From Chryseobacterium flavum (GTDB lineage Bacteria; Bacteroidota; Bacteroidia; Flavobacteriales; Weeksellaceae), in assembly GCF_003385595.1 (NCBI RefSeq), contig NZ_QNUE01000003.1:124001-188000 (forward strand): 64,000 bases of DNA, read 5' to 3'. Made by a program: the position numbers and the translations under genes. The notes beneath the pieces were generated by a model that did no database searches, was not told the origin of the DNA, and saw only the letters and a list, made by a program, of their open reading frames with translations. Positions 28,823-36,535 of the stretch are shown here, piece after piece (positions within the stretch are counted from its first letter, which is position 1; each line of letters starts with the position of its first letter).

Positions 28823-29575
28823 ATGTTAAAAAAGTTTTTCACAGCAGTAGGGGAATATATGATCCTTCTGGGTAAATCCTTGCAGAAGCCTCAGAAAATG
28901 AGGGTTTTCTGGAAGCTGTTCATGAGGGAAATTAATGATTTGGGGGTCAATTCTTTTGGACTTGTAGTCTTTACTTCTATATTCGTAGGGGCAGTAGTTG
29001 CCATTCAGATGTTCAACAACTTTGATGCATCCTCTTTTCCTATTCCTACCTCTTTCGTCGGATATGCTACAAAAGCAGTTTTGGTTCTTGAGTTTTCTCC
29101 TACTATCATCAGTCTTATATTAGCAGGTAAAGTAGGGTCTTATATTGCTTCCAGTATTGGTACAATGAGGGTTTCAGAGCAGATTGATGCGCTGGATATT
29201 ATGGGAGTAAATTCTCCTAACTTTTTAATACTGCCAAAAATAATCGCATGTGTTCTTTTCAATCCCATCCTTATAGCAATCAGTATTGTTTTTGGTATCG
29301 GTGGTGGTTATATTGCAGGGATATTAACAGGAAACTGGACGGAAAACGACTATATTGTCGGGATTCAGATGTATATGCCCAACCTGTTTATTTATTATGC
29401 ATTTATTAAAACCATAGTCTTTGCTTTTATTATTGCTACGGTTCCTTCCTATTTCGGATATTTTGTGAAAGGGGGATCTTTGGAAGTTGGTAGAGCCAGT
29501 ACACAGGCTGTTGTATGGACAATGGTATTTATTATCATTTCCGAATTAATTTTAACCCAATTAATATTAAGCTGA
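28823..29575 (+). CDS. mlaE: MlaE-type ABC permease
   Basis: 250 aa with five to six hydrophobic helices and MlaE family features (FTSIFVGAVVAIQMF, LEFSPTIISLILAGKVGSYIASSIGTMRVSEQIDALDIMG region). Inner-membrane permease of the lipid transport system that works with MCE proteins and an MlaF ATPase. The next gene starts within its stop (TGATG, 1-base overlap). The MCE partner in this window is at 11.1-12 kb. Confidence 0.92.
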   Translation: MLKKFFTAVGEYMILLGKSLQKPQKMRVFWKLFMREINDLGVNSFGLVVFTSIFVGAVVAIQMFNNFDASSFPIPTSFVGYATKAVLVLEFSPTIISLILAGKVGSYIASSIGTMRVSEQIDALDIMGVNSPNFLILPKIIACVLFNPILIAISIVFGIGGGYIAGILTGNWTENDYIVGIQMYMPNLFIYYAFIKTIVFAFIIATVPSYFGYFVKGGSLEVGRASTQAVVWTMVFIIISELILTQLILS

Positions 29576-30390
29576 TGATTGAGGTAAAAGATCTTAAGAA
29601 AAGTTTTGGCGATGTGGAAGTACTTAAGGGAATTTCCACGTCATTTGATAAAGGAAAGGTAAATCTGATCATCGGGCAGAGTGGTTCAGGAAAAACAGTT
29701 TTCCTTAAAAGCTTACTGAATGTTTATATGCCATCATCGGGAGAGATCTTATTTGATGGTAAGAATATCAATACCATGAACAGAGAGGAGAAACAACATC
29801 TCCGTTCAGAAATCGGAACCGTATTTCAGGGAAGTGCACTATTTGATTCCCTGACGGTGGAAGAAAATATTATGTTTCCTCTGGATATGTTTACCAACCT
29901 CTCCTACAGAGAAAAGAAGAAAAGGGTGTTTGAAGTAATAGGCAGGGTACATCTTGATAAAGCTGATAAAAAATATCCCTCCGAAATCTCCGGAGGAATG
30001 CAGAAAAGAGTTGCCATTGCAAGGGCTATTGTTAATAATCCGAAATATTTATTCTGTGATGAGCCCAATTCAGGACTGGATCCGTATACTTCAAAAGTTA
30101 TTGATGATCTTCTTTATGAAATCACCAAGGAATATAATACAACAACCATCATCAATACTCACGATATGAATTCTGTGATGACAATTGGCGAGAAAATTGT
30201 ATACCTCAGATTAGGGCTCAAAGAGTGGGAAGGAAATAAAGACATCCTGATCACAGCAGGCAATAAAAATCTGATTGATTTCGTTTATTCTTCAGAACTG
30301 TTTAAAGAACTGAGGGAATATTTACTTGAGAATAATAAAACAATTGAAAATACAATTACAAAAATAGACGATAATGAAAAAGGTACTTAG
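29575..30390 (+). CDS. mlaF: MlaF-type ABC ATPase
   Basis: 271 aa. Walker A GQSGSGKTV, Q-loop TVFQGSALFDSLTVEENI, signature ISGGMQKRVAIARA, Walker B YLFCDEPNSGLDP. Drives the MlaE permease. The ATG at 29575 is used because it overlaps the mlaE stop by one base; an upstream in-frame start lies inside mlaE. The C-terminal tail of about 30 residues is rich in Asn, Glu and Lys. Confidence 0.94.
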   Translation: MIEVKDLKKSFGDVEVLKGISTSFDKGKVNLIIGQSGSGKTVFLKSLLNVYMPSSGEILFDGKNINTMNREEKQHLRSEIGTVFQGSALFDSLTVEENIMFPLDMFTNLSYREKKKRVFEVIGRVHLDKADKKYPSEISGGMQKRVAIARAIVNNPKYLFCDEPNSGLDPYTSKVIDDLLYEITKEYNTTTIINTHDMNSVMTIGEKIVYLRLGLKEWEGNKDILITAGNKNLIDFVYSSELFKELREYLLENNKTIENTITKIDDNEKGT

Positions 30391-30985
30391 TATAGCATTA
30401 ATAGGGTTTTCAATGTGGGCTTCTGCACAGATATCACTGGCAGGTAAAGCCAATCTGATCTTTCCTACAGGCTCTCCTTCATGGTCAAATATCAAAGGAA
30501 CTGTGAATGATGCTATTGAAGGAACAGGAAAAAATAATGTGGGTTTTAATGTGGGGCTTTCTCTAAAAGTAGGTTTGCCTACTTCCCTGTTTGTAATGCC
30601 TGAGATCTACTATACCCATTTCAAAAATGAATTTACTACGGAGAATACTACTTTTGATGTAAAAAGTAACCGAATAGATGTTCCTGTACTTTTAGGATAT
30701 AATCTTTTGGGAAATATGCTTGGAGTATATGTAGGACCTGTTGGAAGCTTTAATTTAAGCAAAGATGATACATACAATGATTTCAAGGAAAATGCTAAAA
30801 ATGATTTTACAGTAGGATATCAGTTTGGTGCACAGCTTGAAATTAAAAAGCTTATTATAAATGCAAGATATGAAGGAGCTTTCAGCAAAGATGAAAGAAA
30901 CTTCATCAATAAAGTTTCCGGTGCGGAAATCAGATATGACAACAGACCTAACTTATTTATGGTAGGTTTAGGATATAAGTTTTAA
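30374..30985 (+). CDS. Outer-membrane beta-barrel (porin-like) protein
   Basis: 203 aa. Signal peptide MKKVLSIALIGFSMWASAQ, then alternating beta-strands ending in the outer-membrane terminal pattern NLFMVGLGYKF. It overlaps mlaF by 17 bases, so it is co-expressed with the lipid transporter and might be its outer-membrane partner. Small barrels of this type (OMP_b-brl family) have no fixed function. Confidence 0.85.
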   Translation: MKKVLSIALIGFSMWASAQISLAGKANLIFPTGSPSWSNIKGTVNDAIEGTGKNNVGFNVGLSLKVGLPTSLFVMPEIYYTHFKNEFTTENTTFDVKSNRIDVPVLLGYNLLGNMLGVYVGPVGSFNLSKDDTYNDFKENAKNDFTVGYQFGAQLEIKKLIINARYEGAFSKDERNFINKVSGAEIRYDNRPNLFMVGLGYKF

Positions 30986-31009
30986 TCAACTATCGAAAAT
31001 AACAACTAT

Positions 31010-31040
31010 AAAATCCTCAAATTCTAGATTTGAGGATTTT
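31010..31040. terminator. Bidirectional terminator with a stop codon in the loop
   Basis: AAAATCCTCAAAT and ATTTGAGGATTTT arms. On the plus strand it ends the mla/porin unit. On the minus strand it ends the convergent 103-aa gene, whose TAG stop (31024-31026) lies in the loop. Confidence 0.85.
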
Positions 31041-31335
31041 TATTTTGGCTTTCAAGTTCAGCCTGTCTTTTTGCAATATCAGCCGCCTGTTTCTCAAGCT
31101 CTTCTTTTTCTTTTTGAAGCTGCTTGAATTCTTTTTTCTTTTGTTCTGCTTTAATGGCACTTCCTTTACTTACATATCCAACCATCCCTCCGATGATCAG
31201 CCCAATTCCAACACCAGCCATAATACCCATAATATGTGAAATTTTGATCTGCTCTACAGCAAAATCAGTGGTCAGATAAAAAAGCAATGCAGAAACTGCC
31301 AGAAGGATAAGCCCGGTAATTGATAAACTCTTCAT
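31024..31335 (-). CDS. Small membrane protein with coiled-coil tail, 103 aa
   Basis: Two hydrophobic helices (about residues 5-22 and 36-56) followed by a charged Lys/Glu coiled coil (AEQKKKEFKQLQKEKEELEKQ) and ending SQNKNPQI. Function unknown. The gene is short and its last codons are inside the terminator stem, but the amino-acid pattern is clearly protein-like. Confidence 0.7.
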   Translation of the reverse strand: MKSLSITGLILLAVSALLFYLTTDFAVEQIKISHIMGIMAGVGIGLIIGGMVGYVSKGSAIKAEQKKKEFKQLQKEKEELEKQAADIAKRQAELESQNKNPQI

Positions 31336-31363
31336 AATATTGTGTTTAAGTGGTTAATTAAAA

Positions 31364-31400
31364 AAGCCTTACCAAATTTACTAAAAATTTAATAAGGCTT
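31364..31400 (-). terminator. Terminator of the M48 protease gene
   Basis: AAGCCTTA and TAAGGCTT arms 21 bases apart; the interior also pairs partly (AAATTT blocks). On the minus strand it runs into T6. Confidence 0.6.
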
Positions 31401-31425
31401 CATTCAAGATTAAAATTCTATATGA

Positions 31426-32232
31426 TTATATTTTTCCTCCTGCAGCCTTATAGTATTCCAGGGCTTTTGGAAGATCTTTATTAATATCTGAGATTCGGGT
31501 TTCCGGATTAGGGTGGGTAGACAGGAACTCCGGTTGTCTGTTTCCTGTAGACGCTGCCTCCATCCTGTTCCAGAAAGGAATAGCGGCTCTAGGATCATAT
31601 CCGGCCATAGACATCAGATAAAGCCCCATTTCGTCAGCTTCAGATTCCTGATTTCTTCCATATTTCAACAGCGCTACCTGTGATCCGATAGGATACACTT
31701 TCTGAAAAACGTTAGCCCATTGTGAATTTGAGATGGTCCCTCCAAGGATTGCTCCGCCATATTGGGCAACCATAGCCTGAGAAATTCTTTCATTTCCATG
31801 TCCGGCCAGTGCGTGAGACACTTCATGCCCCATTACTACAGCTAGTCCGTTATCATCTTTGGTAACTGGTAATATCCCTGTGTAAACAGCAACTTTTCCT
31901 CCTGGCATACACCAGGCATTCAGCTCACTACTTTGAAGAAGATTAAATTCCCAGCTGTAATTCGCAAGATCTGCTGATCTTCCAATACTCTGATAATATC
32001 TTTCTGCTGCATTTTTAATCCTGCTCCCTACACTTGCCACTCTTTTTGCATCTGCCGTACCAGTAATTACTTTACCTTTAGACAATGTCGTTTTATATTC
32101 CTGTGCAGACATTGTTAAAATTTCCGAATTGTTAGCCAGCTGTAAAGATGATCTTCCGGTAATCGGGTTCGTAGTACAGGCAGCAACCGACAGAGCTATA
32201 GCTCCTATTCCTAATAGATGTGTAACTTTCAT
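31426..32232 (-). CDS. M48 family metallopeptidase lipoprotein (LoiP/YcaL-like)
   Basis: 268 aa with lipobox leader ending VAACTTNPITGR, then the M48 zinc protease domain with HEVSHALAGHG (HExxH) and the third ligand region NQESEADEMGLYLMSMAGY. Such outer-membrane or periplasmic proteases clear misfolded envelope proteins. Normal length for the short, non-TM M48 group. Single-gene unit. Confidence 0.92.
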   Translation of the reverse strand: MKVTHLLGIGAIALSVAACTTNPITGRSSLQLANNSEILTMSAQEYKTTLSKGKVITGTADAKRVASVGSRIKNAAERYYQSIGRSADLANYSWEFNLLQSSELNAWCMPGGKVAVYTGILPVTKDDNGLAVVMGHEVSHALAGHGNERISQAMVAQYGGAILGGTISNSQWANVFQKVYPIGSQVALLKYGRNQESEADEMGLYLMSMAGYDPRAAIPFWNRMEAASTGNRQPEFLSTHPNPETRISDINKDLPKALEYYKAAGGKI

Positions 32233-32290
32233 AGTTTGAGTGTTAATAATTCAACCTTAACAATTTTTATTCCAAAACAAATGGAAAGAA

Positions 32291-32298
32291 TATATTTG
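32291..32298 (+). promoter_or_regulatory. Candidate -7 element
   Basis: TATATTTG, exact TAnnTTTG, 39 bases before the ATG of the DUF4251 lipoprotein gene. No clear TTG at -33. Confidence 0.5.
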
Positions 32299-32337
32299 CA
32301 TACATTTTGCTGTTTAAATTTAATAATTATTCCAATT

Positions 32338-32880
32338 ATGAAAAAGTATATTTCTCTCCTGTTTATTTTTGGACTTCTGTTATTCTTCCAGAGCTGTTCT
32401 TCACAGGGTGCACTAGATCCGAAAATAGTAGATTCATTAGTAGATTCACAGGAATTTACATTTTATGCTCAAAGGGCAAACCCTACCAATTATGATGTTA
32501 TTAACATTATGAACTCATTGCCCAATTCCACTGCTACAAGAATGCTGGATCTGAATGGGAATTATACCATTGAGCTAAGTAAAGATAATATGATTGTAAC
32601 GCTCCCCTATTTTGGAAGAATGTTTAGTCCTGCCTATGGAAACAGTGATCAAAACAGCTACAGGTTTACATCGAAAGACTTTATTGTAAATAAATCTCAA
32701 AACAAGAAAGGAAACTGGACCTTAAAGATCAAGCCTAATGATGTAAGTAATGTTAATGAAATCAATATTGAGATCTTTAAAAACGGTAAGGCATTTGTTT
32801 CAATAGGAAGTAATGACAGACAACCTATCACTTATGATGGATACATTTCAAAAACAGAGGTGAAAAAGGAAAAGCTTTAA
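32338..32880 (+). CDS. DUF4251 lipoprotein
   Basis: 180 aa. The ATG at 32338 gives a proper lipoprotein leader (LLLFFQSCSSQG); the longer frame from 32218 adds a 40-residue extension without it. The mature region contains the DUF4251 pattern: SQEFTFYAQRANP, GNYTIELSKDNMIVTLPYFGR and FKNGKAFVSIGSNDRQPITYDG. A Bacteroidota-restricted family of unknown function. Its stop overlaps the convergent meaB stop by 4 bases. Confidence 0.88.
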   Translation: MKKYISLLFIFGLLLFFQSCSSQGALDPKIVDSLVDSQEFTFYAQRANPTNYDVINIMNSLPNSTATRMLDLNGNYTIELSKDNMIVTLPYFGRMFSPAYGNSDQNSYRFTSKDFIVNKSQNKKGNWTLKIKPNDVSNVNEINIEIFKNGKAFVSIGSNDRQPITYDGYISKTEVKKEKL

Positions 32881-33869
32881 ATGTTATTTCCTTTCGTTAA
32901 AAACTTTTCGACAAATAATTTTGCTTCAGTACTTGGATTGGAAATCATCTCTGAAGCATTTTTTTTGTGTGTAGCATAGGCCTCTTCCACGCTGTTGTTT
33001 TTTTTCATCAACGCCAGAATGTATTCCTGAACCCAATATTCAAAACGCTTTTCAGCCTGATGTGTCCGCACCTCATTAAAACGGCCGCTTTTTTTCTTCA
33101 GGTCAATAAATTCGGCAACGGAATCATATATTGCTTCCAGTCCCTCATTATGAAGTGCTGAACCTAGTAAAACAGGTATTTTCCAGCCTTTTTCTTTAGG
33201 CGGAATAAAATCTAAAGCACGTTTTAGTTCTAATCTTGTATTTTTAGCCTTCTGAAGATTATCCTGATCTACTTTATTGATGAAAATAAGGTCAACCATT
33301 TCCATAATTCCCCGCTTTATTCCCTGGAGCTCATCTCCACCGCCAATGATTTTGAGGAACAGGAAAACATCGGTGATATCTGCCACCAATACTTCAGACT
33401 GTCCTACCCCTACTGTTTCAATCAGGATATAGTCATAACCTGCTGCTTCGCAAATCATCATGGTTTCGAATGTAGTATTGGCAACTCCTCCCAGAAATCC
33501 TGAACTTGGAGAGGGGCGAATAAAGGCATTCTCTTCTTTAGCCAGTTCTTCCATTCTTGTTTTATCTCCTAAAATACTTCCTTTATTAATGGAGGAACTG
33601 GGATCGATAGCCAGAACAGCTACTTTTTTACCGTGGGCAATAGCCAGCCTGCCAAAGTTTTCAATGAAAGTAGATTTTCCAGCCCCCGGAACTCCTGTTA
33701 CTCCCACCCTGACAGATTTGCCCGTTAGAGGCATTATCCTTTTGAGAAGTTCTTCTGCTTGTATGCGGTGCTCAGCTTTTTTACTTTCGACCAGTGTAAT
33801 AGCTTTTGCAATCAGGCGTTTGTTTCCTGACTGTATTCCTTCTATTAACTCTTCTGTAGAAAATTTCAT
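32877..33869 (-). CDS. meaB: Methylmalonyl-CoA mutase-associated GTPase MeaB
   Basis: 330 aa G3E-type GTPase. Walker A GVPGAGKSTFIE, then LAIDPSSSINKGSILGDKTRME and the NKVD base motif. MeaB guards and reloads adenosylcobalamin in methylmalonyl-CoA mutase. Here the mutase is encoded 6 kb away (39711-41828) instead of adjacent. The ATG at 33869 (MKFSTEELIEGI) is chosen; the upstream extension to 33971 looks non-coding. Confidence 0.95.
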   Translation of the reverse strand: MKFSTEELIEGIQSGNKRLIAKAITLVESKKAEHRIQAEELLKRIMPLTGKSVRVGVTGVPGAGKSTFIENFGRLAIAHGKKVAVLAIDPSSSINKGSILGDKTRMEELAKEENAFIRPSPSSGFLGGVANTTFETMMICEAAGYDYILIETVGVGQSEVLVADITDVFLFLKIIGGGDELQGIKRGIMEMVDLIFINKVDQDNLQKAKNTRLELKRALDFIPPKEKGWKIPVLLGSALHNEGLEAIYDSVAEFIDLKKKSGRFNEVRTHQAEKRFEYWVQEYILALMKKNNSVEEAYATHKKNASEMISNPSTEAKLFVEKFLTKGNNI

Positions 33870-34037
33870 TGATTCAAAATTAATAATTAAAATGGGAATG
33901 ATCAATAGCCGGCTCATAATGATGGCACAAAAGGCACAGATTGTCATGATTTGATATTGACAATTCCCCATTAATTAATTTTTATTTCTTCTAAATTAAA
34001 AATTCAATCCCCCGTATCATCAGCTAAAGGAATTTAT

Positions 34038-34045
34038 TACATTTG
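34038..34045 (+). promoter_or_regulatory. Candidate -7 element of the cytochrome pair
   Basis: TACATTTG, exact TAnnTTTG, 20 bases before the first cytochrome ATG; predicts a very short leader. No clear TTG at -33. Confidence 0.5.
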
Positions 34046-34065
34046 TTACAGATCAAAAAAGAAAC

Positions 34066-34359
34066 ATGAGAAAACTCATCGCTACGGCTTCGTTAACTGC
34101 TATTCTGCTGGTTTCCTGTACGCCAAAAGCTGCTACATCTACTGCTACGGCAGGAACTTCAACGTCTACTGCTGAGCAGATGGCTCAGGGGAAAACTATT
34201 TTTGAAAATTCCTGTGGAAGATGCCATAAATTACCGGATCCTGCTTCACACAACCCTGTACAATGGGTAGGGATCATGAATTCTATGGCCCCAAAAGCAA
34301 AACTGACAGATGAACAGCACCAATGGGTTTATGATTATATTGTTTCTGTGAAGAAGTAA
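34066..34359 (+). CDS. Small c-type cytochrome lipoprotein, 97 aa
   Basis: Leader with lipobox (LVSCTPKA), an Ala/Thr/Ser-rich linker, then one haem site CGRCHK in FENSCGRCHKLPDP and a distal Met in MNSMAPKAKLTDEQ that could be the axial ligand. A lipid-anchored electron carrier on the periplasmic or outer membrane face. The next gene encodes a paralogue, 21 bases on. Redox partner unknown. Confidence 0.85.
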   Translation: MRKLIATASLTAILLVSCTPKAATSTATAGTSTSTAEQMAQGKTIFENSCGRCHKLPDPASHNPVQWVGIMNSMAPKAKLTDEQHQWVYDYIVSVKK

Positions 34360-34380
34360 TCATCAAACAAAAAATAGGAT

Positions 34381-34668
34381 ATGAAAAAATTCATCTTGTC
34401 CGGTATTGCAGTATCAGCATTTCTGGTATCTTGCGGACCAAAAAGTGTAGCTGTTACAGGACCAAAGTATACCTCATCTGAGCAATTAGCCCAGGGAAAA
34501 ACCATTTTTGAAAATTCCTGTGCAAAATGTCATAAGCTGCCTGAACCTACCAAACATGATGATCAGGGTTGGATCAACACTTTAAGCAGAATGGCTCCAA
34601 AGGCTAAACTGACTGATGACCAGCATCAAATAGTGTATGATTATCTGATCTCTGTAAATAAAAAATAA
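34381..34668 (+). CDS. Small c-type cytochrome lipoprotein, 95 aa (paralogue)
   Basis: Lipobox leader (LVSCGPKS), then haem site CAKCHK in FENSCAKCHKLPEP and SRMAPKAKLTDDQ. It shares most of its core with the gene just upstream (EQxAQGKTIFENSC...CHKLP, MAPKAKLTD), so the two arose by tandem duplication. The linker is shorter and lacks the Thr/Ser-rich part. Confidence 0.85.
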   Translation: MKKFILSGIAVSAFLVSCGPKSVAVTGPKYTSSEQLAQGKTIFENSCAKCHKLPEPTKHDDQGWINTLSRMAPKAKLTDDQHQIVYDYLISVNKK

Positions 34669-34690
34669 GCTTTCTAATGAAAGCTTATTT
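34663..34690. terminator. Bidirectional terminator after the cytochromes
   Basis: AAATAAGCTTTC and GAAAGCTTATTT arms around a 4-base loop, T-rich downstream on the plus strand. The stop of the second cytochrome lies in the left arm. It also faces the end of the RNA-repair operon from the other side. Confidence 0.8.
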
Positions 34691-34713
34691 TTCTGCAATA
34701 ATACAATTCAGTA

Positions 34714-35220
34714 TTATTCAACTTTTTTTACTGTTCTCCTTTTAGGCATTTTATTTTTGATTAGTTTTTCTTTCTCCTCCAGCATGTCAAGCATAGTTCT
34801 GCTATAACTAAACCTTCTGGCTTCTTTTAAATTTTCCAAAGCATATTTATATTCCTCTTTTCTTTCAGATAAAAGAGTTTTACAATAAAGAATCTCTGCT
34901 TTATCTATCCCTTTGATCTGTAGTGCAAATTCAATGAGCTTATCTGCTTCTTCATAATCTTCATTATACAACAGGCATTCAATATAGTATTTAGGAGTAT
35001 TGACATTGGTTACATCATTTTGCATAGCTTCTTCAAAATATTTTTTTGCCGTTTCATAATCCTTTAAAACTTCGGAATACACACGTCCCATCAGGCACAA
35101 ACTATCTGCGTCTTCAGGATCATAGGACAACGCATAATTCAAAGAATCCAGACAGTCTGAAAGATAGTGCGGAAAATTATCTAATGCTTCAAAATAATAT
35201 TTATTCTTAATTAAGGTCAT
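34714..35220 (-). CDS. TPR-repeat protein of the RNA-repair operon, 168 aa
   Basis: Soluble, helical, with tetratricopeptide-like repeats (for example DADSLCLMGRVYSEVLKDYE then TAKKYFEEAMQND) and a basic C-terminal tail (MPKRRTVKKVE). TPR domains bind other proteins; the basic tail could contact RNA. It overlaps the 3' end of prfH by 14 bases, so it is translated with it and is the last gene of the operon. No enzyme motif. Its role in ribosome rescue is inference from linkage. Confidence 0.8.
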   Translation of the reverse strand: MTLIKNKYYFEALDNFPHYLSDCLDSLNYALSYDPEDADSLCLMGRVYSEVLKDYETAKKYFEEAMQNDVTNVNTPKYYIECLLYNEDYEEADKLIEFALQIKGIDKAEILYCKTLLSERKEEYKYALENLKEARRFSYSRTMLDMLEEKEKLIKNKMPKRRTVKKVE

Positions 35221-35911
35221 TTTTGTAGTTTTTTAGTTCATTTTTCAAGACATGCCTTTGTTTTCTGAACGACTTGTCTATATCATTTTTCTTAAAATCT
35301 GTACCGGAAAACGTCCGGACCGGGTTTCCCCTTTCTATCTGCATCTGGAGAAACCATGTGTCTTTAATCTTTCTTTCCAATTGCCGGATATAAACTGTCA
35401 TAACCTTTTCTTTAAGCCTTATAACAGATCGCTTTTTATTTTCCAGCTGTGAACGGGAATCCTGTACAAAAACAGATTCTTTAGTAGGAAGATGCGTAGC
35501 ACGTACAGCAGTATTCACTTTGTTGACGTTTTGCCCTCCGCTTCCCTGACTTCTCGTCGTTTGAAACCTGATATCCTTTTCGTGGAAATCAATCATTTGT
35601 ACATCTTCAAGCTCAAAGATCCCGATAAACCAATTGTTTCTTTTATGTAGCTTTCTGAATGTGCTTTTTCCTATCCAGCAAACGCTTCCCAGCCAGTTTT
35701 TTAAAAACGTGGTCATATCCATCTCTTTTCCTTTCAAAAGAACAGTTACAGATTTTAAGGTCAGGTTTTCATCACCGTTTTCACGATGAATGATTTCATA
35801 CGCTATTGTATTTTGTTTTGCCTCTTCAAGAAAGGTCTTCAGAACTTTAGCTACTACCCACTGGCATTCTAAAGGTCCCCTTCCTGAGGTGATCTGTATT
35901 AATTTTTCCAT
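35207..35911 (-). CDS. prfH: Peptide chain release factor H
   Basis: 234 aa release-factor homologue with the catalytic GGQ (residues 125-127, [20 protein letters not shown]), the class I hydrolysis motif. It is much shorter than RF1 (361 aa at 44931-46016) and lacks the PxT codon-reading segment. PrfH, known from E. coli work, releases the nascent chain from ribosomes with cut 16S rRNA so RtcB can reseal the rRNA. It lies 1 base after the nucleotidyltransferase-like gene and overlaps the TPR gene by 14. It has about 110 residues before the GGQ region, a longer front end than I would expect for a minimal PrfH. Confidence 0.93.
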   Translation of the reverse strand: MEKLIQITSGRGPLECQWVVAKVLKTFLEEAKQNTIAYEIIHRENGDENLTLKSVTVLLKGKEMDMTTFLKNWLGSVCWIGKSTFRKLHKRNNWFIGIFELEDVQMIDFHEKDIRFQTTRSQGSGGQNVNKVNTAVRATHLPTKESVFVQDSRSQLENKKRSVIRLKEKVMTVYIRQLERKIKDTWFLQMQIERGNPVRTFSGTDFKKNDIDKSFRKQRHVLKNELKNYKNDLN

Positions 35912-35912
35912 T

Positions 35913-36458
35913 TTATATTGGCTTTTTGCTTAACAAGGGATGTCCTACCGGATCTATTCCCTTTTGTAATAATTCTTTCGCAGCCATCACTGCCCAGCAT
36001 TTATCACTGGAGTGAATATTTTTGTAAAAAGAAAGTAAAATATCGGGTCTTACAACAGTATAACCATTGGCTACGATGGTTTCAAGTTCATTTCTTTCAA
36101 AGAAGTCTATGGTTATCCTATGAAACTTTTCATTTTCCAGTTCTACCGTTTTTTCATACCTGCGAAAATTTTCATCACTCGGAAGGTGATCATACCGGGT
36201 CCATACTTTCTGAAACCCTTCCTGCTGAAGAATAATAACAACATCTGCTACATTTTCCTTCTTCACAAAAACATCAATATCCTTATGATCGTGAGCATGC
36301 TTATATTCTGTATGTTTTGTTTCTGACATGAAGTGCCAGGCCCAGCCACCTGATATAATGACTTTATCTTTTAATTTATCTAAAATTTCGAGTCCTAACC
36401 GGATTCTGAATTCCGGCCAGACTTCACCGTATCTTTTTATGTTATGTGGTGCTCCCAT
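35913..36458 (-). CDS. Nucleotidyltransferase-fold protein of the RNA-repair operon, 181 aa
   Basis: Contains SGGWAWHF (residues 36-43) and HDHKDIDVFV (56-65), the GGWA...H.DID arrangement seen in ANT(2'')-type and related minimal nucleotidyltransferases, with Asp60 and Asp62 as likely metal ligands. A third acidic residue may be in RITIDFFERNE. No signal peptide. It lies between rtcB (77 bases upstream) and prfH (1 base downstream). A substrate such as RNA 3' ends is tempting given the neighbours, but antibiotic or small-molecule modification, or an inactive binding role, are alternatives. Confidence 0.75.
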   Translation of the reverse strand: MGAPHNIKRYGEVWPEFRIRLGLEILDKLKDKVIISGGWAWHFMSETKHTEYKHAHDHKDIDVFVKKENVADVVIILQQEGFQKVWTRYDHLPSDENFRRYEKTVELENEKFHRITIDFFERNELETIVANGYTVVRPDILLSFYKNIHSSDKCWAVMAAKELLQKGIDPVGHPLLSKKPI

Positions 36459-36487
36459 TTTTTTGTTTTTAAATATTTTCCTTATTA

Positions 36488-36518
36488 AACCTTACAGGCT
36501 TTTAAAACCTGTAAGGTT
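36488..36518. repeat. Palindromic intergenic hairpin, REP-like candidate
   Basis: AACCTTACAGG, a 9-base interior CTTTTAAAA, then CCTGTAAGGTT: perfect 11-base arms between rtcB and the nucleotidyltransferase gene. There is no long T-run on the minus strand, so it is a weak terminator at best. I recall similar palindromes being scattered in Flavobacteriia genomes, but only this one copy is in the window. Confidence 0.55.
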
Positions 36519-36535
36519 GTAAAATATCAGGATGT

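Noticed and set aside
32218..32337. N-terminal extension of the DUF4251 gene
   Set aside because: The internal ATG at 32338 gives a correct lipoprotein leader just after a -7 promoter element; the extension would begin upstream of that promoter.
33870..33971. N-terminal extension of meaB
   Set aside because: The added residues are hydrophobic and unlike the family; the ATG at 33869 gives the usual length.
36488..36518. Strong terminator within the RNA-repair operon
   Set aside because: The minus strand has only TTTAAT after the hairpin, too short a T-run for efficient termination, and the next genes are tightly linked.
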